Shown in pieces: positions 1 through 8,065 of a stretch of 64,000 nucleotides of DNA. A model generated the notes under the pieces. It saw only the letters and a program-made list of their open reading frames with translations, did no database searches and was not told where the DNA came from. A program made the position numbers and the translations under genes. The stretch covers positions 1 through 64,000 of the forward strand of contig JANOQM010000066.1 of the NCBI GenBank assembly GCA_031422295.1, read 5' to 3'. Every line of letters begins with the position of its first letter. Position 1 is the first letter of the stretch. The DNA is from JANOMH01 sp031422295 (GTDB lineage: Bacteria; Pseudomonadota; Alphaproteobacteria; Rhodobacterales; Rhodobacteraceae).

Positions 1-98
1 CCGATATCGCCGCGCACTTCCCACCCGAACGCCGCGCATCGGTGTCCGGCCTGCATCGCTGGTTTCACCGGCAAAGGCGACAGGCGGCGGGCCGATGA
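1..98 (+). CDS. C-terminal end of an unidentified small protein (partial)
   Basis: An open frame enters from the left edge and ends with TGA at 96-98 after about 31 codons. The visible part is basic and rich in Arg and His (it contains HRWFHRQRR), which suits nucleic-acid binding. Its stop overlaps the ATG of the next gene as ATGA, so the two are probably translationally coupled. Small HTH-like proteins sit in such positions in Mu-like phages, but too little is present for a family call. Confidence 0.4.
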   Translation, partial: DIAAHFPPERRASVSGLHRWFHRQRRQAAGR

Positions 99-436
99 CT
101 GATCAACTCCCCGTCCGGCCCTACCCCAAACCCACGGCGCAGGTTGAACCCTATGTCGAGGTGCTGGGCTTTGAATTGGCAATCGCCTTTCTGATGCAGT
201 TTGGCGGCGCTGAACTTTACATCGCCAAAGACCCGAAAGGCCGGGGCCAGCTCGAAACGCTTGTTGGCGCAGATCGGGCCAAAGCGCTTGGCGCAATCGA
301 CCACCGCCTGCAACGCCGCGTCCCGCTGGCCAAACCGTGGCTGGCCGTCTGCTTTGCAACCCGTGGCATGGGCACAGCCGAAATCGCCCGCACCCTGCGG
401 GTCAGCGACACGTCCGTCAGAAAGTGGTTAAAGTGA
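95..436 (+). CDS. Phage-like small protein with C-terminal helix-turn-helix
   Basis: This 113-residue protein has no family I can name with certainty. The last 25 residues (IARTLRVSDTSVRKWLK) look like a helix-turn-helix of the kind that reads DNA in resolvase and Mor-like regulators. The middle (residues about 25-75) is mixed helix and strand and resembles small middle-region proteins of Mu-like phages in Rhodobacteraceae. It overlaps the previous reading frame by 4 bases, as in a compact phage operon. Nothing after it looks like phage, so the window probably begins at the edge of a prophage or a prophage remnant. That it is phage-derived is inference. Confidence 0.5.
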   Translation: MTDQLPVRPYPKPTAQVEPYVEVLGFELAIAFLMQFGGAELYIAKDPKGRGQLETLVGADRAKALGAIDHRLQRRVPLAKPWLAVCFATRGMGTAEIARTLRVSDTSVRKWLK

Positions 437-812
437 TGGAGGGCCCGGCGTCCCCTCATGTGCAGCTATCCGCTTTCGCAGGCAAGGCATCATGGAACCC
501 GGATTTCCATGGTCATCACTCGCAGGCGGCGGGGCCTCTCACCCGGTTGCCCGGAAACCCCGCATTGCGCTCTGGCCCGAAAGCCATGCTACGGCAGAGA
601 GAATAGCACCGTGTCACGCCCGCAAAAGTCCGATAAGACCGCCGCGCCCGCCCGTCAACCGGCCCAATCCCGAGAACCTCAATCGCAGGATACCATCAGC
701 AATCAAACAATCCCACAAATGGTGCCCCGTTACCGGCTCAAATTGGCTGAACAGGGGGTATCAGAACAGTTGAACACTAACACTAGGCGCCAAGAGGGGG
801 GGCAGCGCCCCC
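437..812. other. Gene-poor stretch at the phage/chromosome boundary
   Basis: No convincing gene lies here. A reading frame opening with GTG at 611 has protein-like composition for about 55 codons (rich in Gln, Ser and Pro), but it runs on into the antisense of the DUF3052 gene. It could be the remnant of a phage gene. No tRNA or clear attachment-site repeat was found. Confidence 0.35.
796..812 (-). terminator. Hairpin just after the DUF3052 stop codon
   Basis: A perfect 6-bp G/C stem (GGGGGC, 798-803, with GCCCCC, 807-812, and a 3-base loop) directly follows the TAA of the minus-strand gene. A uridine run is lacking, so it may only stabilise the mRNA end. Confidence 0.4.
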
Positions 813-1223
813 TTATCTGTTTTCCTTGCGGATCATCAGTTTCAGGCCGGACCAGATATCGGACACTGCACAGACTTTCACATCGACCAGCCCCATCGGC
901 AGGCAAATCTCGCGGATCGTGTCCTCGGTATAGTCGCAGGGCAGGCGGGATGCTTTCTTTGGCCAAGAAACCCAGATCATCCCGTCCCGCGCCATCAGGG
1001 TCAGGCTCTCCCGCAACAAAACGTCCAGTTCGGCGCGTAACGGGGTGAAAAGGTGGACAAAGGCGACATTGCCCCGCAGCGGCCCCCAGATCACGTCAGG
1101 CCCGCCCGCAATCAGCGGTTCGTAATCGGGCGGGGCGGCCAGAACCGCCGCCTGCATCCCCGGCGTCAGCCCCAGTTTTTTCCACAAAGGCGTGCCGGAA
1201 TAGCCTGCGGTTGGCGTGGCCAT
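813..1223 (-). CDS. DUF3052 family protein
   Basis: The 136-residue protein matches the DUF3052 family by overall pattern: an N-terminal YSGTPLWKKLGL segment, a central region ending in a Phe/His-rich strand (NVAFVHLF), and a C-terminal ISWPKK-like block (residues about 88-95, VSWPKKASRL). The function of the family is unknown. The ATG at 1223 shares its A with the TGA of the upstream sulfotransferase gene (TGATG), and GGGGGAG sits just before it, so the pair is likely coupled. A GTG at 1226 is a less likely start. Confidence 0.8.
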   Translation of the reverse strand: MATPTAGYSGTPLWKKLGLTPGMQAAVLAAPPDYEPLIAGGPDVIWGPLRGNVAFVHLFTPLRAELDVLLRESLTLMARDGMIWVSWPKKASRLPCDYTEDTIREICLPMGLVDVKVCAVSDIWSGLKLMIRKENR

Positions 1224-2041
1224 CACTCCCCCAGTTTGGCATGCACCTCGGCCAGATCGATGACGCCGGTTGGCATTTTGTTGGCCGGGTTTTCGAAATC
1301 ATATTTGAACACGGTGAAATCCTTTTTGTAGATTTCATACATCAGATGCATCGACAGATCGTCGAAATAATCCTCGACCGGATGGGCGCGGGTCGGACCG
1401 TGCCCTTCGCTTTCGTTGAACCGGGGGATGTCCTTGAGTACCACCTGATGCGGGGTTTTGATCTGGTCCAGCACCACCTGCATCCCCTCGTTGAACTTTT
1501 CGGTCCACAGGATGTGATCATACCGCCCGCCATTGACCACGAAGGTTGAGATATGGCCCGACATCGCCGACCAGTGAATGTCCGGGTCCATTGGTTTGCG
1601 CCAGCGGATGGTGTCGCGCGCGAACAGCAGGAACCGCCGGAACGATTTGATCTGGTCAAATTCGAACCCATCTGCCGGGTCGCCGACCTCGACCCCGTAT
1701 TTCTGCACCAAGAGCGGCACAAGATTGCCCCGGTAGCGTTTGCCATTGCGCTGGATGCCGCAGATTTTGTCAAAGAACGAGGACAGGATCCGCGTGTAGG
1801 GGTTGCGCACGCAGGTGAACGCATAGCTTTGATGTGTCTTGACGTTTGAAGTGATCAGCTTTTGGCTGCCCTCCATCGCCCATTTATGCATGCCGGATTG
1901 CGCATCATGGATGTCGCCGTCGAAAAATTCGCCATGGTCCGAGTAATACATGATCTGCCCGATGGTCGAGCAGGCGCATTTCGGGACAACCCGGTAAACC
2001 ACACTTTCGCTTTGCGTCATCCATGTTCCGGGAAACCCCAT
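1223..2041 (-). CDS. Sulfotransferase family protein
   Basis: Likely transfers sulfate from PAPS to a carbohydrate or other acceptor. Residues about 18-26 (VVPKCACST) fit the 5'-phosphosulfate-binding loop of carbohydrate-type (family 2) sulfotransferases, and VRNPYTR (about 78-84) fits the 3'-phosphate-binding motif. The chosen ATG (2041) follows AGGAAGG by 9 bases and gives 272 residues. An ATG at 2020 is also possible, and a longer frame reaches 2113 but lacks a good ribosome site. There is no signal peptide, so it should act in the cytoplasm. It diverges from the glycosyltransferase at 2199, and the two may modify the same exported polysaccharide. The acceptor is unknown. Confidence 0.8.
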   Translation of the reverse strand: MGFPGTWMTQSESVVYRVVPKCACSTIGQIMYYSDHGEFFDGDIHDAQSGMHKWAMEGSQKLITSNVKTHQSYAFTCVRNPYTRILSSFFDKICGIQRNGKRYRGNLVPLLVQKYGVEVGDPADGFEFDQIKSFRRFLLFARDTIRWRKPMDPDIHWSAMSGHISTFVVNGGRYDHILWTEKFNEGMQVVLDQIKTPHQVVLKDIPRFNESEGHGPTRAHPVEDYFDDLSMHLMYEIYKKDFTVFKYDFENPANKMPTGVIDLAEVHAKLGE

Positions 2042-2198
2042 CGACCGTAACCTTCCTGTTTCCCGACGCCAGACCAATCGTCCGGTGACCGCAGGGACAT
2101 AACTTGGCACCAAAAAGCAAACAAATGCTGTTTATTCAACGCCTGTTCACGCTATGAAGCGTAAACAATCGGCGGATAGTGGCGTTATGGTTTCCTAA

Positions 2199-3776
2199 AT
2201 GGCAAAAATTGCCTTCATCCTGTTGTGCCACAAGGACCCGGATGCGATCATCCAGCAGGCCCAGCAGTTGACCGCTGTGGGCGATTGCATGGCCATTCAT
2301 TTTGACGCCCGCGCCCCGCGCGAAGCTTATGACAAGATCAGGGCCGCATTGGCGGGCAATCCCAATGTCACCTTCGCCCGGACCCGGATCAAATGTGGCT
2401 GGGGCGAATGGTCGCTGGTGCAGGCCACTTTGTATGCGGTGGAGGCTGCTGTTGCCGCCTTTCCCCGCGCCACCCATTTTTACATGGTGTCGGGCGATTG
2501 TCTGGCGATTAAATCGGCCAGCTATGCCCATCAGTTTCTGGACAATAATGATGTTGATTATGTCGAGAGTAGTGATTTCTTTGACAGCGACTGGATCAAG
2601 ACCGGGATGAAGGAAGAGCGGCTGATCTACCGCCATTATTTCAATGAACGGACCCAGAAGACGCTGTATTACTGGAGTTTCTGGACCCAGCGCCGACTCG
2701 GCCTGAAGCGCGCCATTCCCGCTGATCTGCAGATCATGATTGGCAGTCAATGGTGGTGCCTGCGCCGCCGCACGATCGAGGGCATTCTGGAACTTGCCAA
2801 AAAGCGCCGCGATGTCATGCGGTTTTTCCGCACCACCTGGATCCCGGATGAGACGTTTTTTCAGACCCTGGTGCGCCATCTGATCCCCGAGGCTGAGATC
2901 CGGTCACGCACCCTGACGTTTCTGATGTTCACCGAATATGGCATGCCGGTCACGTTTTATAACGATCACTATGACCTGTTGCTGTCGCAGGATTTTCTGT
3001 TCGCCCGCAAGATCAGCCCTGAGGCGAAAGAGCTGAAAAAGCGGCTGGGCCGATTGTATGCCTCGGACCGTGATGATTTCAAAATCTCGGACGAAGGCCG
3101 CAGCCTGTTTAAGTTTCTGACCGGCCGGGGCCGCATCGGCCGCCGTTTCGCCCCCCGGTTCTGGGAGACCGAGACCACTTTGGGCCGCGAGCGTGAATTG
3201 CTGATTATCGCCTGCAAGAAATGGCATGTCGCCAAGCGCCTGATTGGTGCGATCAAGCATCACACCAATATTCCAGCCATCGACTATCTGTTCAACGAGG
3301 AAACCACCCCGCTGCCTGATCTGGGGGGCATTCAGACCACTTTGGCCAAGCGTACCCGCCACCGCCGCGCGCTGATGCGGATGCTGTTTGATTATTACGA
3401 AACCGACCGGTTGCTGATCTGTCTGGACACCGCCAATATGGACCTGATGCAGGATTTCTTTGCTGACCGGTCCACCACCCGCCTGCTGGAACTGGATTGC
3501 GAATTTACCGATGAGTATCTGATTGGTCATGCCAAGCGCGTCGGACTGGCCGGAGAGCAGACCCCGCCCGAGACGTTGGCCCAGCTGTTGCCCACCATCC
3601 GTTATGATGTGGTCTATGAAAGTGACCGGATCAGGGATGCGAATTTCCCCCATCACCTGCGTCTGCGCCAGGCCGTGACCACGCCCGAAAATGCCAATGT
3701 ATTGGCCCAATTCCTGTCGGTCCCGCCGGATGTCGCCAACCGGTTGGCTGAAACCCCCTATCTGTTTTCTGACTGA
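2199..3776 (+). CDS. GT14-type beta-1,6-N-acetylglucosaminyltransferase with DUF5928-like C-terminus
   Basis: The N-terminal half (residues about 1-290) follows the core-2/I-branching enzyme pattern: MAKIAFILLCHKDP opening, IHFDARAP, CGWGEWSLVQATL, HFYMVSGDCLAIKS and GSQWWCLRR. These enzymes transfer GlcNAc or xylose from a nucleotide sugar. The C-terminal half (about 300-525) is the extra domain (DUF5928) seen in Rhodobacteraceae homologues. It carries a P-loop-less fold with FKFLTGRGRIGRRFAPR and a CLDTANMDLMQ block, and may handle the acceptor or a second transfer. No signal peptide or membrane helix is visible. A HIT protein follows 8 bases downstream. The polymer it builds is not known. 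Confidence 0.85.
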   Translation: MAKIAFILLCHKDPDAIIQQAQQLTAVGDCMAIHFDARAPREAYDKIRAALAGNPNVTFARTRIKCGWGEWSLVQATLYAVEAAVAAFPRATHFYMVSGDCLAIKSASYAHQFLDNNDVDYVESSDFFDSDWIKTGMKEERLIYRHYFNERTQKTLYYWSFWTQRRLGLKRAIPADLQIMIGSQWWCLRRRTIEGILELAKKRRDVMRFFRTTWIPDETFFQTLVRHLIPEAEIRSRTLTFLMFTEYGMPVTFYNDHYDLLLSQDFLFARKISPEAKELKKRLGRLYASDRDDFKISDEGRSLFKFLTGRGRIGRRFAPRFWETETTLGRERELLIIACKKWHVAKRLIGAIKHHTNIPAIDYLFNEETTPLPDLGGIQTTLAKRTRHRRALMRMLFDYYETDRLLICLDTANMDLMQDFFADRSTTRLLELDCEFTDEYLIGHAKRVGLAGEQTPPETLAQLLPTIRYDVVYESDRIRDANFPHHLRLRQAVTTPENANVLAQFLSVPPDVANRLAETPYLFSD

Positions 3777-3784
3777 GGTGCCCG

Positions 3785-4150
3785 ATGTCCTTTGCCTATG
3801 ATCCCCAGAACGTTTTTGCCCGGATTTTGCGCGGTGAAATTCCGGCCAAGGTGATTTATGAGAATGACCATGCCCTCGCGTTTCCCGATATCGCCCCGCA
3901 GGCCCCGGTGCATGTCATGGTCATTCCCAAGGGCCCCTATATGTCGCTGGACCATTTCGCCGCCGAGGCCAGCCCTGCCGAGCAGGTCGGGTTTTTTGCC
4001 GCCGTGGCCGAGGTCTGCCGGATAGTCGGGGTTGAGGCTGGGTTTCGTGCCATTGCCAATGCCCGCAGCGATGCGCATCAGGAGGTACCGCATTTTCATC
4101 TGCATATTCTGGCCGGTCGCCCTTTGGGCCCGCTTTTGGCAAAAGCCTGA
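3785..4150 (+). CDS. HIT family (HINT-like) nucleotide-binding protein
   Basis: A 121-residue histidine-triad protein. The defining motif HFHLHIL is at residues 103-109, and the typical opening FARILRGEIPAKVIYENDHALAF and the HVMVIPKGPY segment are present. HINT proteins hydrolyse nucleoside phosphoramidates and acyl-adenylates. The length equals that of bacterial HinT. GAGGTG lies upstream of the ATG, and the gene starts 8 bases after the glycosyltransferase stop, so it is probably cotranscribed. Confidence 0.93.
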   Translation: MSFAYDPQNVFARILRGEIPAKVIYENDHALAFPDIAPQAPVHVMVIPKGPYMSLDHFAAEASPAEQVGFFAAVAEVCRIVGVEAGFRAIANARSDAHQEVPHFHLHILAGRPLGPLLAKA

Positions 4151-4220
4151 CAAGACCCGCTTTCCCCCCGGCCTTTGCCCGGGTATGCTGCCCCGGAGTT
4201 CATAGGATAGGCCGCGCCAC

Positions 4221-4403
4221 ATGACCATTCCCGCCCCCGAGACCAAGATTGTAACCGCATGGCGGGTGTCCTGCGATGGTGGTTCGCCGGCGCTGGGCCA
4301 CCCGCGCGTCTGGCTGTCTGTCCCGCATGACACCGGTTGGGTCGAATGCGGCTATTGCGACTGTCGTTATGTGCATGCGGATTTCAGCGCAACGGTGGCC
4401 TAG
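4221..4403 (+). CDS. zf-CHCC (complex I NDUFS6-like) zinc-finger protein
   Basis: A 60-residue protein with the zf-CHCC layout: Cys at about 18, HPRVWLSV in the middle, then CGYCDCRYVH near the C-terminus. The same domain forms the zinc site of the 13-kDa/NDUFS6 subunit of mitochondrial complex I, and alphaproteobacteria carry it as a free-standing small protein. It lies between the HIT gene and polA on the same strand. A role in respiratory complex I assembly is known for the mitochondrial relative and inferred here. Confidence 0.85.
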   Translation: MTIPAPETKIVTAWRVSCDGGSPALGHPRVWLSVPHDTGWVECGYCDCRYVHADFSATVA

Positions 4404-4436
4404 GGTTCTCGTCGCTGTGCTGGAGGTGAGGTCGGA

Positions 4437-4473
4437 GCCTCCGGCGGAGGTATTTTTTCAACTCCGAAAATAC
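4437..4473 (+). repeat. Intercistronic hairpin repeat, copy A
   Basis: The unit begins with the hairpin GCCTCC-GG-CGGAGG, continues with TATTTTTT and ends CAACTCCGAAAATAC. A second copy at 19598-19634 (minus) differs at only two positions over 37 bases. It sits 15 bases before the polA start. The hairpin plus T-run has the form of an intrinsic terminator or attenuator reading toward polA. Confidence 0.7.
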
Positions 4474-4488
4474 AAAAGGGGTGCCTGA

Positions 4489-7272
4489 ATGGCCACGTTT
4501 GGTAAAGGGTGCCACCTGCATCTGATTGATGGCTCAGCATTTATATTCCGCGCCTATCATGCCTTGCCGCCGCTGACCCGCAAGTCGGATGGGTTGCCCG
4601 TTGGTGCAGTGTCGGGGTTCGTGAACATGCTGCAGCGCTATGTTGATAGCAATTCCGGCCCCGATGCAGCGACGCATGTCGCGGTGATCTTTGACCATTC
4701 CGGTCGGTCGTTCCGCAATGACCTGTATCCGCTGTACAAGGCGCAGCGCCCGCCGCTGCCCGAGGATCTGGTGCCGCAGTTTCCGCTGACCCGCGATGCG
4801 ACAAGGGCGTTCAATATTGCCTGCAAGGAGATTGAGGGGTTCGAGGCCGATGATATCATTGCGACTTTGTCCTGTCAGGCGCGGGATGCTGGCGGGCGGG
4901 TGACGATTGTCACGTCGGACAAGGATATGATGCAGTTGATCGGCGATGGCGTGGAAATGCTGGACCCGATGAAAAACAAGCGGATTGACCGGGATGGGGT
5001 GATTGAAAAGTTTGGCGTGGGGCCGGAGCGCGTGGTGGATGTGCAGGCTTTGGCGGGGGATTCCGTGGATAACGTGCCGGGTGCGCCGGGGATCGGGATC
5101 AAGACCGCCGCCCTGCTGATCAACGAATATGGCGATCTGGATACATTGTTGGCCCGTGCGGGCGAGATCAAGCAGGAAAAGCGCCGCGAGGCTTTGGTGA
5201 ATAATGTGGCGCAGATATTGCTGTCGCGGCAGTTGGTGACGCTGGATTGTCATATGGCGCTGGATTTTACGCTGGACAGTCTTGAGGTCCGCGATCCGGT
5301 GCCGGATGAATTGTTCGGGTTTCTGAATCTGATGGAGTTTCGGACTGTTACCAAGCGGTTGGCCGACAAGCTGGGCGTTACGGCACCAGTGGTGGTTGAG
5401 GCTGTGGCGGCGGCTAGCGTGGCTGTTTCTCTGCCGTTTGAGGGATACGAGTGCGTGACCGACGCCGCCGCGTTGCAGGTCTGGATTGACCGGATTTATG
5501 CGCGCGGCGTGGTGGCGGTGGATACTGAGACGACTTCGCTGGACGAGATGCGGGCGGAGTTGGTGGGGATTTCGCTGTGTGTGACCGCCGGGCAGGCTTG
5601 TTACATTCCGGTGGCGCACAAGGCTGCGACCACGGGGGATTTGTTCGGGTCGGATGCGCGGGCCGAGGGGCAGTTGCCGCTGGATGCGGTTTTAGGGATG
5701 CTCGGGCCGATGTTGCAGGACCCGGCGATCCTGAAAATCGGGCAGAATATGAAATATGATGCCAAGATTTTCGCGCTGCTGGGCGTTGATGTGGCCCCGA
5801 TTGACGACACCATGCTGATGTCCGCTGCGATGTTTGCGGGGCTGCATAATCATGGGATGGATGGGTTATCCGAGCGTTATCTGGGGCATGTGCCGATCCC
5901 GATCAAGACGCTGCTGGGGTCGGGCAAAGGGCAGGTGACGTTTGACCGCGTGCCGATTGCCGATGCGGTGAAATATGCCGCCGAGGATGCGGATGTGACC
6001 CTGCGGCTGTGGGAGCAGTTCAAGCCGCTGTTGCACAAGGCGCGCGTGACCACGGTTTATGAGACATTGGAGCGGCCTTTGGTGCCGGTTCTGGCCCGGA
6101 TGGAAATGGCGGGGATCAAGGTAGACCGCGATACACTTAGTCGCATGTCCAATGCGTTCGCGCAGAAGATGGCGGGGTTGGAGGCGGAGATACATGGGGT
6201 TGTCGGGCGGCCGTTCAATGTGGGCTCGCCGAAACAGCTTGGGGAAATCCTGTTTGATGAAATGAAACTGCCGGGCGGCGAGAAGGGCAAGACTGGCGCC
6301 TATGCCACCGGGGCCGATGTGCTGGAGGATCTGGCGACCGAGCATCATTTGCCGGGGTTGGTTTTGGATTGGCGGCAATTGGCCAAGCTGAAATCGACCT
6401 ATACCGATGCGTTGCAGGACCATATCAACCCGGATACCGGCCGGGTGCATACGTCTTATTCGATTACCGGGGCGGTGACGGGGCGATTGGCCTCGACCGA
6501 TCCGAATTTGCAGAATATCCCGATCCGGACCGAGGAGGGGCGCAGGATTCGTGAGGCGTTTGTGGCCGAGAAGGGCAAGGTGCTGGTATCGCTGGACTAT
6601 TCCCAGATTGAGCTGCGCATTCTGGCGCATGTCGCGGGGATTGATGCGCTGAAACAGGCGTTCAAGGATGGGATCGACATTCACGCGATGACGGCATCCG
6701 AAATGTTCAGCGTGCCGCTGGATCAGATGACCCCCGATATCCGCCGTCAGGCCAAGGCGATCAATTTCGGGGTGATCTACGGGATTTCCGGCTTTGGTCT
6801 GGCCCGCAATCTGCGCATTCCGCGCGCCGATGCGCAGGGGTTCATTGACCGGTATTTTGAACGCTTCCCCGGCATTCGCGCCTATATGGATGACACGATC
6901 GCCTTTGCCAAAGCCAACGGCTATGTCCAGACCCTGTTTGGTCGCAAAATCCATACGCCCGAGATTAACGCCAAAGGGCCCGGCGCGGGATTTGCCAAAA
7001 GGGCGGCGATCAATGCGCCGATCCAGGGAACCGCTGCCGATGTGATCCGCCGCGCGATGATCCGGATGGATGATGCGATTGCCGGGTTGCCTGCGCGGAT
7101 GCTGTTGCAGGTGCATGATGAATTGCTGTTCGAGGTCGACGAAGGGTCGGCTGCGGCGCTGATAAAGATCGCCAAGGCCGTGATGGAGGGGGCAGCGATG
7201 CCTGCGGTCAAGCTGGATGTGCATCTGACGGTTGAGGCCGGGCAGGGGGCAAACTGGGCGGTGGCGCATTGA
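4489..7272 (+). CDS. polA: DNA polymerase I
   Basis: Fills gaps during lagging-strand maturation and excision repair. The 927 residues hold all three parts: an N-terminal 5'-3' flap exonuclease (about 1-290, with GYEADD-type motif GFEADDII and PGIGIKTA), a 3'-5' proofreading exonuclease (about 325-510) and the family A polymerase (about 560-927). The proofreading site looks intact because VAVDTETTSLDEM (D/E pair near 344-346) is present. Polymerase motif A (LDYSQIELRI, about 701-710), motif B (RRQAKAINFGVIYGISGFG) and motif C (LLQVHDELLFEV, about 873-884) are complete. The ATG follows AAAAGGGG. Repeat copy A lies immediately upstream. Confidence 0.98.
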   Translation: MATFGKGCHLHLIDGSAFIFRAYHALPPLTRKSDGLPVGAVSGFVNMLQRYVDSNSGPDAATHVAVIFDHSGRSFRNDLYPLYKAQRPPLPEDLVPQFPLTRDATRAFNIACKEIEGFEADDIIATLSCQARDAGGRVTIVTSDKDMMQLIGDGVEMLDPMKNKRIDRDGVIEKFGVGPERVVDVQALAGDSVDNVPGAPGIGIKTAALLINEYGDLDTLLARAGEIKQEKRREALVNNVAQILLSRQLVTLDCHMALDFTLDSLEVRDPVPDELFGFLNLMEFRTVTKRLADKLGVTAPVVVEAVAAASVAVSLPFEGYECVTDAAALQVWIDRIYARGVVAVDTETTSLDEMRAELVGISLCVTAGQACYIPVAHKAATTGDLFGSDARAEGQLPLDAVLGMLGPMLQDPAILKIGQNMKYDAKIFALLGVDVAPIDDTMLMSAAMFAGLHNHGMDGLSERYLGHVPIPIKTLLGSGKGQVTFDRVPIADAVKYAAEDADVTLRLWEQFKPLLHKARVTTVYETLERPLVPVLARMEMAGIKVDRDTLSRMSNAFAQKMAGLEAEIHGVVGRPFNVGSPKQLGEILFDEMKLPGGEKGKTGAYATGADVLEDLATEHHLPGLVLDWRQLAKLKSTYTDALQDHINPDTGRVHTSYSITGAVTGRLASTDPNLQNIPIRTEEGRRIREAFVAEKGKVLVSLDYSQIELRILAHVAGIDALKQAFKDGIDIHAMTASEMFSVPLDQMTPDIRRQAKAINFGVIYGISGFGLARNLRIPRADAQGFIDRYFERFPGIRAYMDDTIAFAKANGYVQTLFGRKIHTPEINAKGPGAGFAKRAAINAPIQGTAADVIRRAMIRMDDAIAGLPARMLLQVHDELLFEVDEGSAAALIKIAKAVMEGAAMPAVKLDVHLTVEAGQGANWAVAH

Positions 7273-7327
7273 CGCGACCGGCGATGATGCGGCAAACTCA
7301 ACCAGCATAGCCATCAAAGGACAGCCA

Positions 7328-7861
7328 ATGCCGCGTTATCACCCCGCACTTGTTGTCTTGCATTGGCTTTTGGCCTTGCTGATTATCAGTGAGTTGCTGT
7401 TTGGAAAATTCGGTTTGTCGGCAGTGCCCAATAGTGACCCGGCAAAGGTGGGGTTGCTGTTGCCGCATATGGCGCTTGGCATGGCTATTCTGGCGCTGAT
7501 GCTGATCCGCGTGCTGGTGCGCTGGCGTACGGCACTGCCGCCCGAGGCGGACACCGGGATTCCGGCGCTGAACCGGGTCGGCAAACTGACCCATTGGGTG
7601 ACCTATGCGGTGGTTATCGGCATGTCGGTATCCGGCTTTGCGTTGTCACTTGCGGCGGGGCTGCCTGATATTGTGTTTGCCGGATCGGGCGACCCGTTGC
7701 CTGCGGATTTTTCGGCCTTTACCGCGCGGGCGGTGCATGGCGCACTGGCCACGGTGCTGGGATTGCTGGTGATGCTGCATGTGACGGCAGCCCTGTATCA
7801 TCAGTTCATCCGCAAAGACGGGCTGTTTGCCCGGATGTGGTTCGGGGCGCGACGGCTGTAG
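7328..7861 (+). CDS. Cytochrome b561-type dihaem membrane protein
   Basis: A 177-residue inner-membrane protein with four hydrophobic helices. It starts MPRYHPALVVLHWLLALLII, the usual opening of the prokaryotic b561 family in which the first helix carries a haem-ligand His (LHW). Further His residues sit in LLPHMALGM, in KLTHWVTYAV and in VMLHVTAALYHQF, consistent with ligands for two b haems. Such proteins shuttle electrons between quinol and a periplasmic acceptor. The ATG at 7328 is preceded by AAAGGAC, and an upstream in-frame ATG overlapping polA is rejected. Confidence 0.88.
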   Translation: MPRYHPALVVLHWLLALLIISELLFGKFGLSAVPNSDPAKVGLLLPHMALGMAILALMLIRVLVRWRTALPPEADTGIPALNRVGKLTHWVTYAVVIGMSVSGFALSLAAGLPDIVFAGSGDPLPADFSAFTARAVHGALATVLGLLVMLHVTAALYHQFIRKDGLFARMWFGARRL

Positions 7862-7895
7862 CAGCCTTGGACGGGTGCGGCGTTGTATTGGATCA

Positions 7896-7918
7896 CCTCA
7901 CCGTCCGAAATCGTGAGG
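7896..7918 (+). terminator. Hairpin after cytochrome b561
   Basis: CCTCAC (7896-7901) pairs with GTGAGG (7913-7918) around an 11-base loop, 34 bases after the b561 stop. No U-run follows, so termination would be weak. The rest of the 204-base gap up to the hydrolase gene shows nothing I recognise. Confidence 0.3.
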
Positions 7919-8065
7919 CGCTATTGCCGCATCTGCGCCTTTCCGCCGATAATTTTGTTGTTTCAGCAAGGGTTTGCCGCCTGACGCGTTGGGCCGCGCA
8001 TTTTACTTGCCGGATTGTCCCGTCGCTTGCCAAGGTTTTTTCGCCGGCTTTTCCGGGGTCATTGA

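Noticed and set aside
712..775. Possible tRNA or tRNA-like attachment site
   Set aside because: The stretch after TGGTGCCCC looks like an antisense tRNA end, but no acceptor stem, T-stem or anticodon stem can be paired.
611..780. Small gene starting at GTG 611
   Set aside because: Composition is plausible for about 55 codons, but there is no good stop before it enters the antisense of the DUF3052 gene and no family match.
5866..7317. 483-codon open frame on the minus strand
   Set aside because: It is antisense to the polymerase domain of polA.
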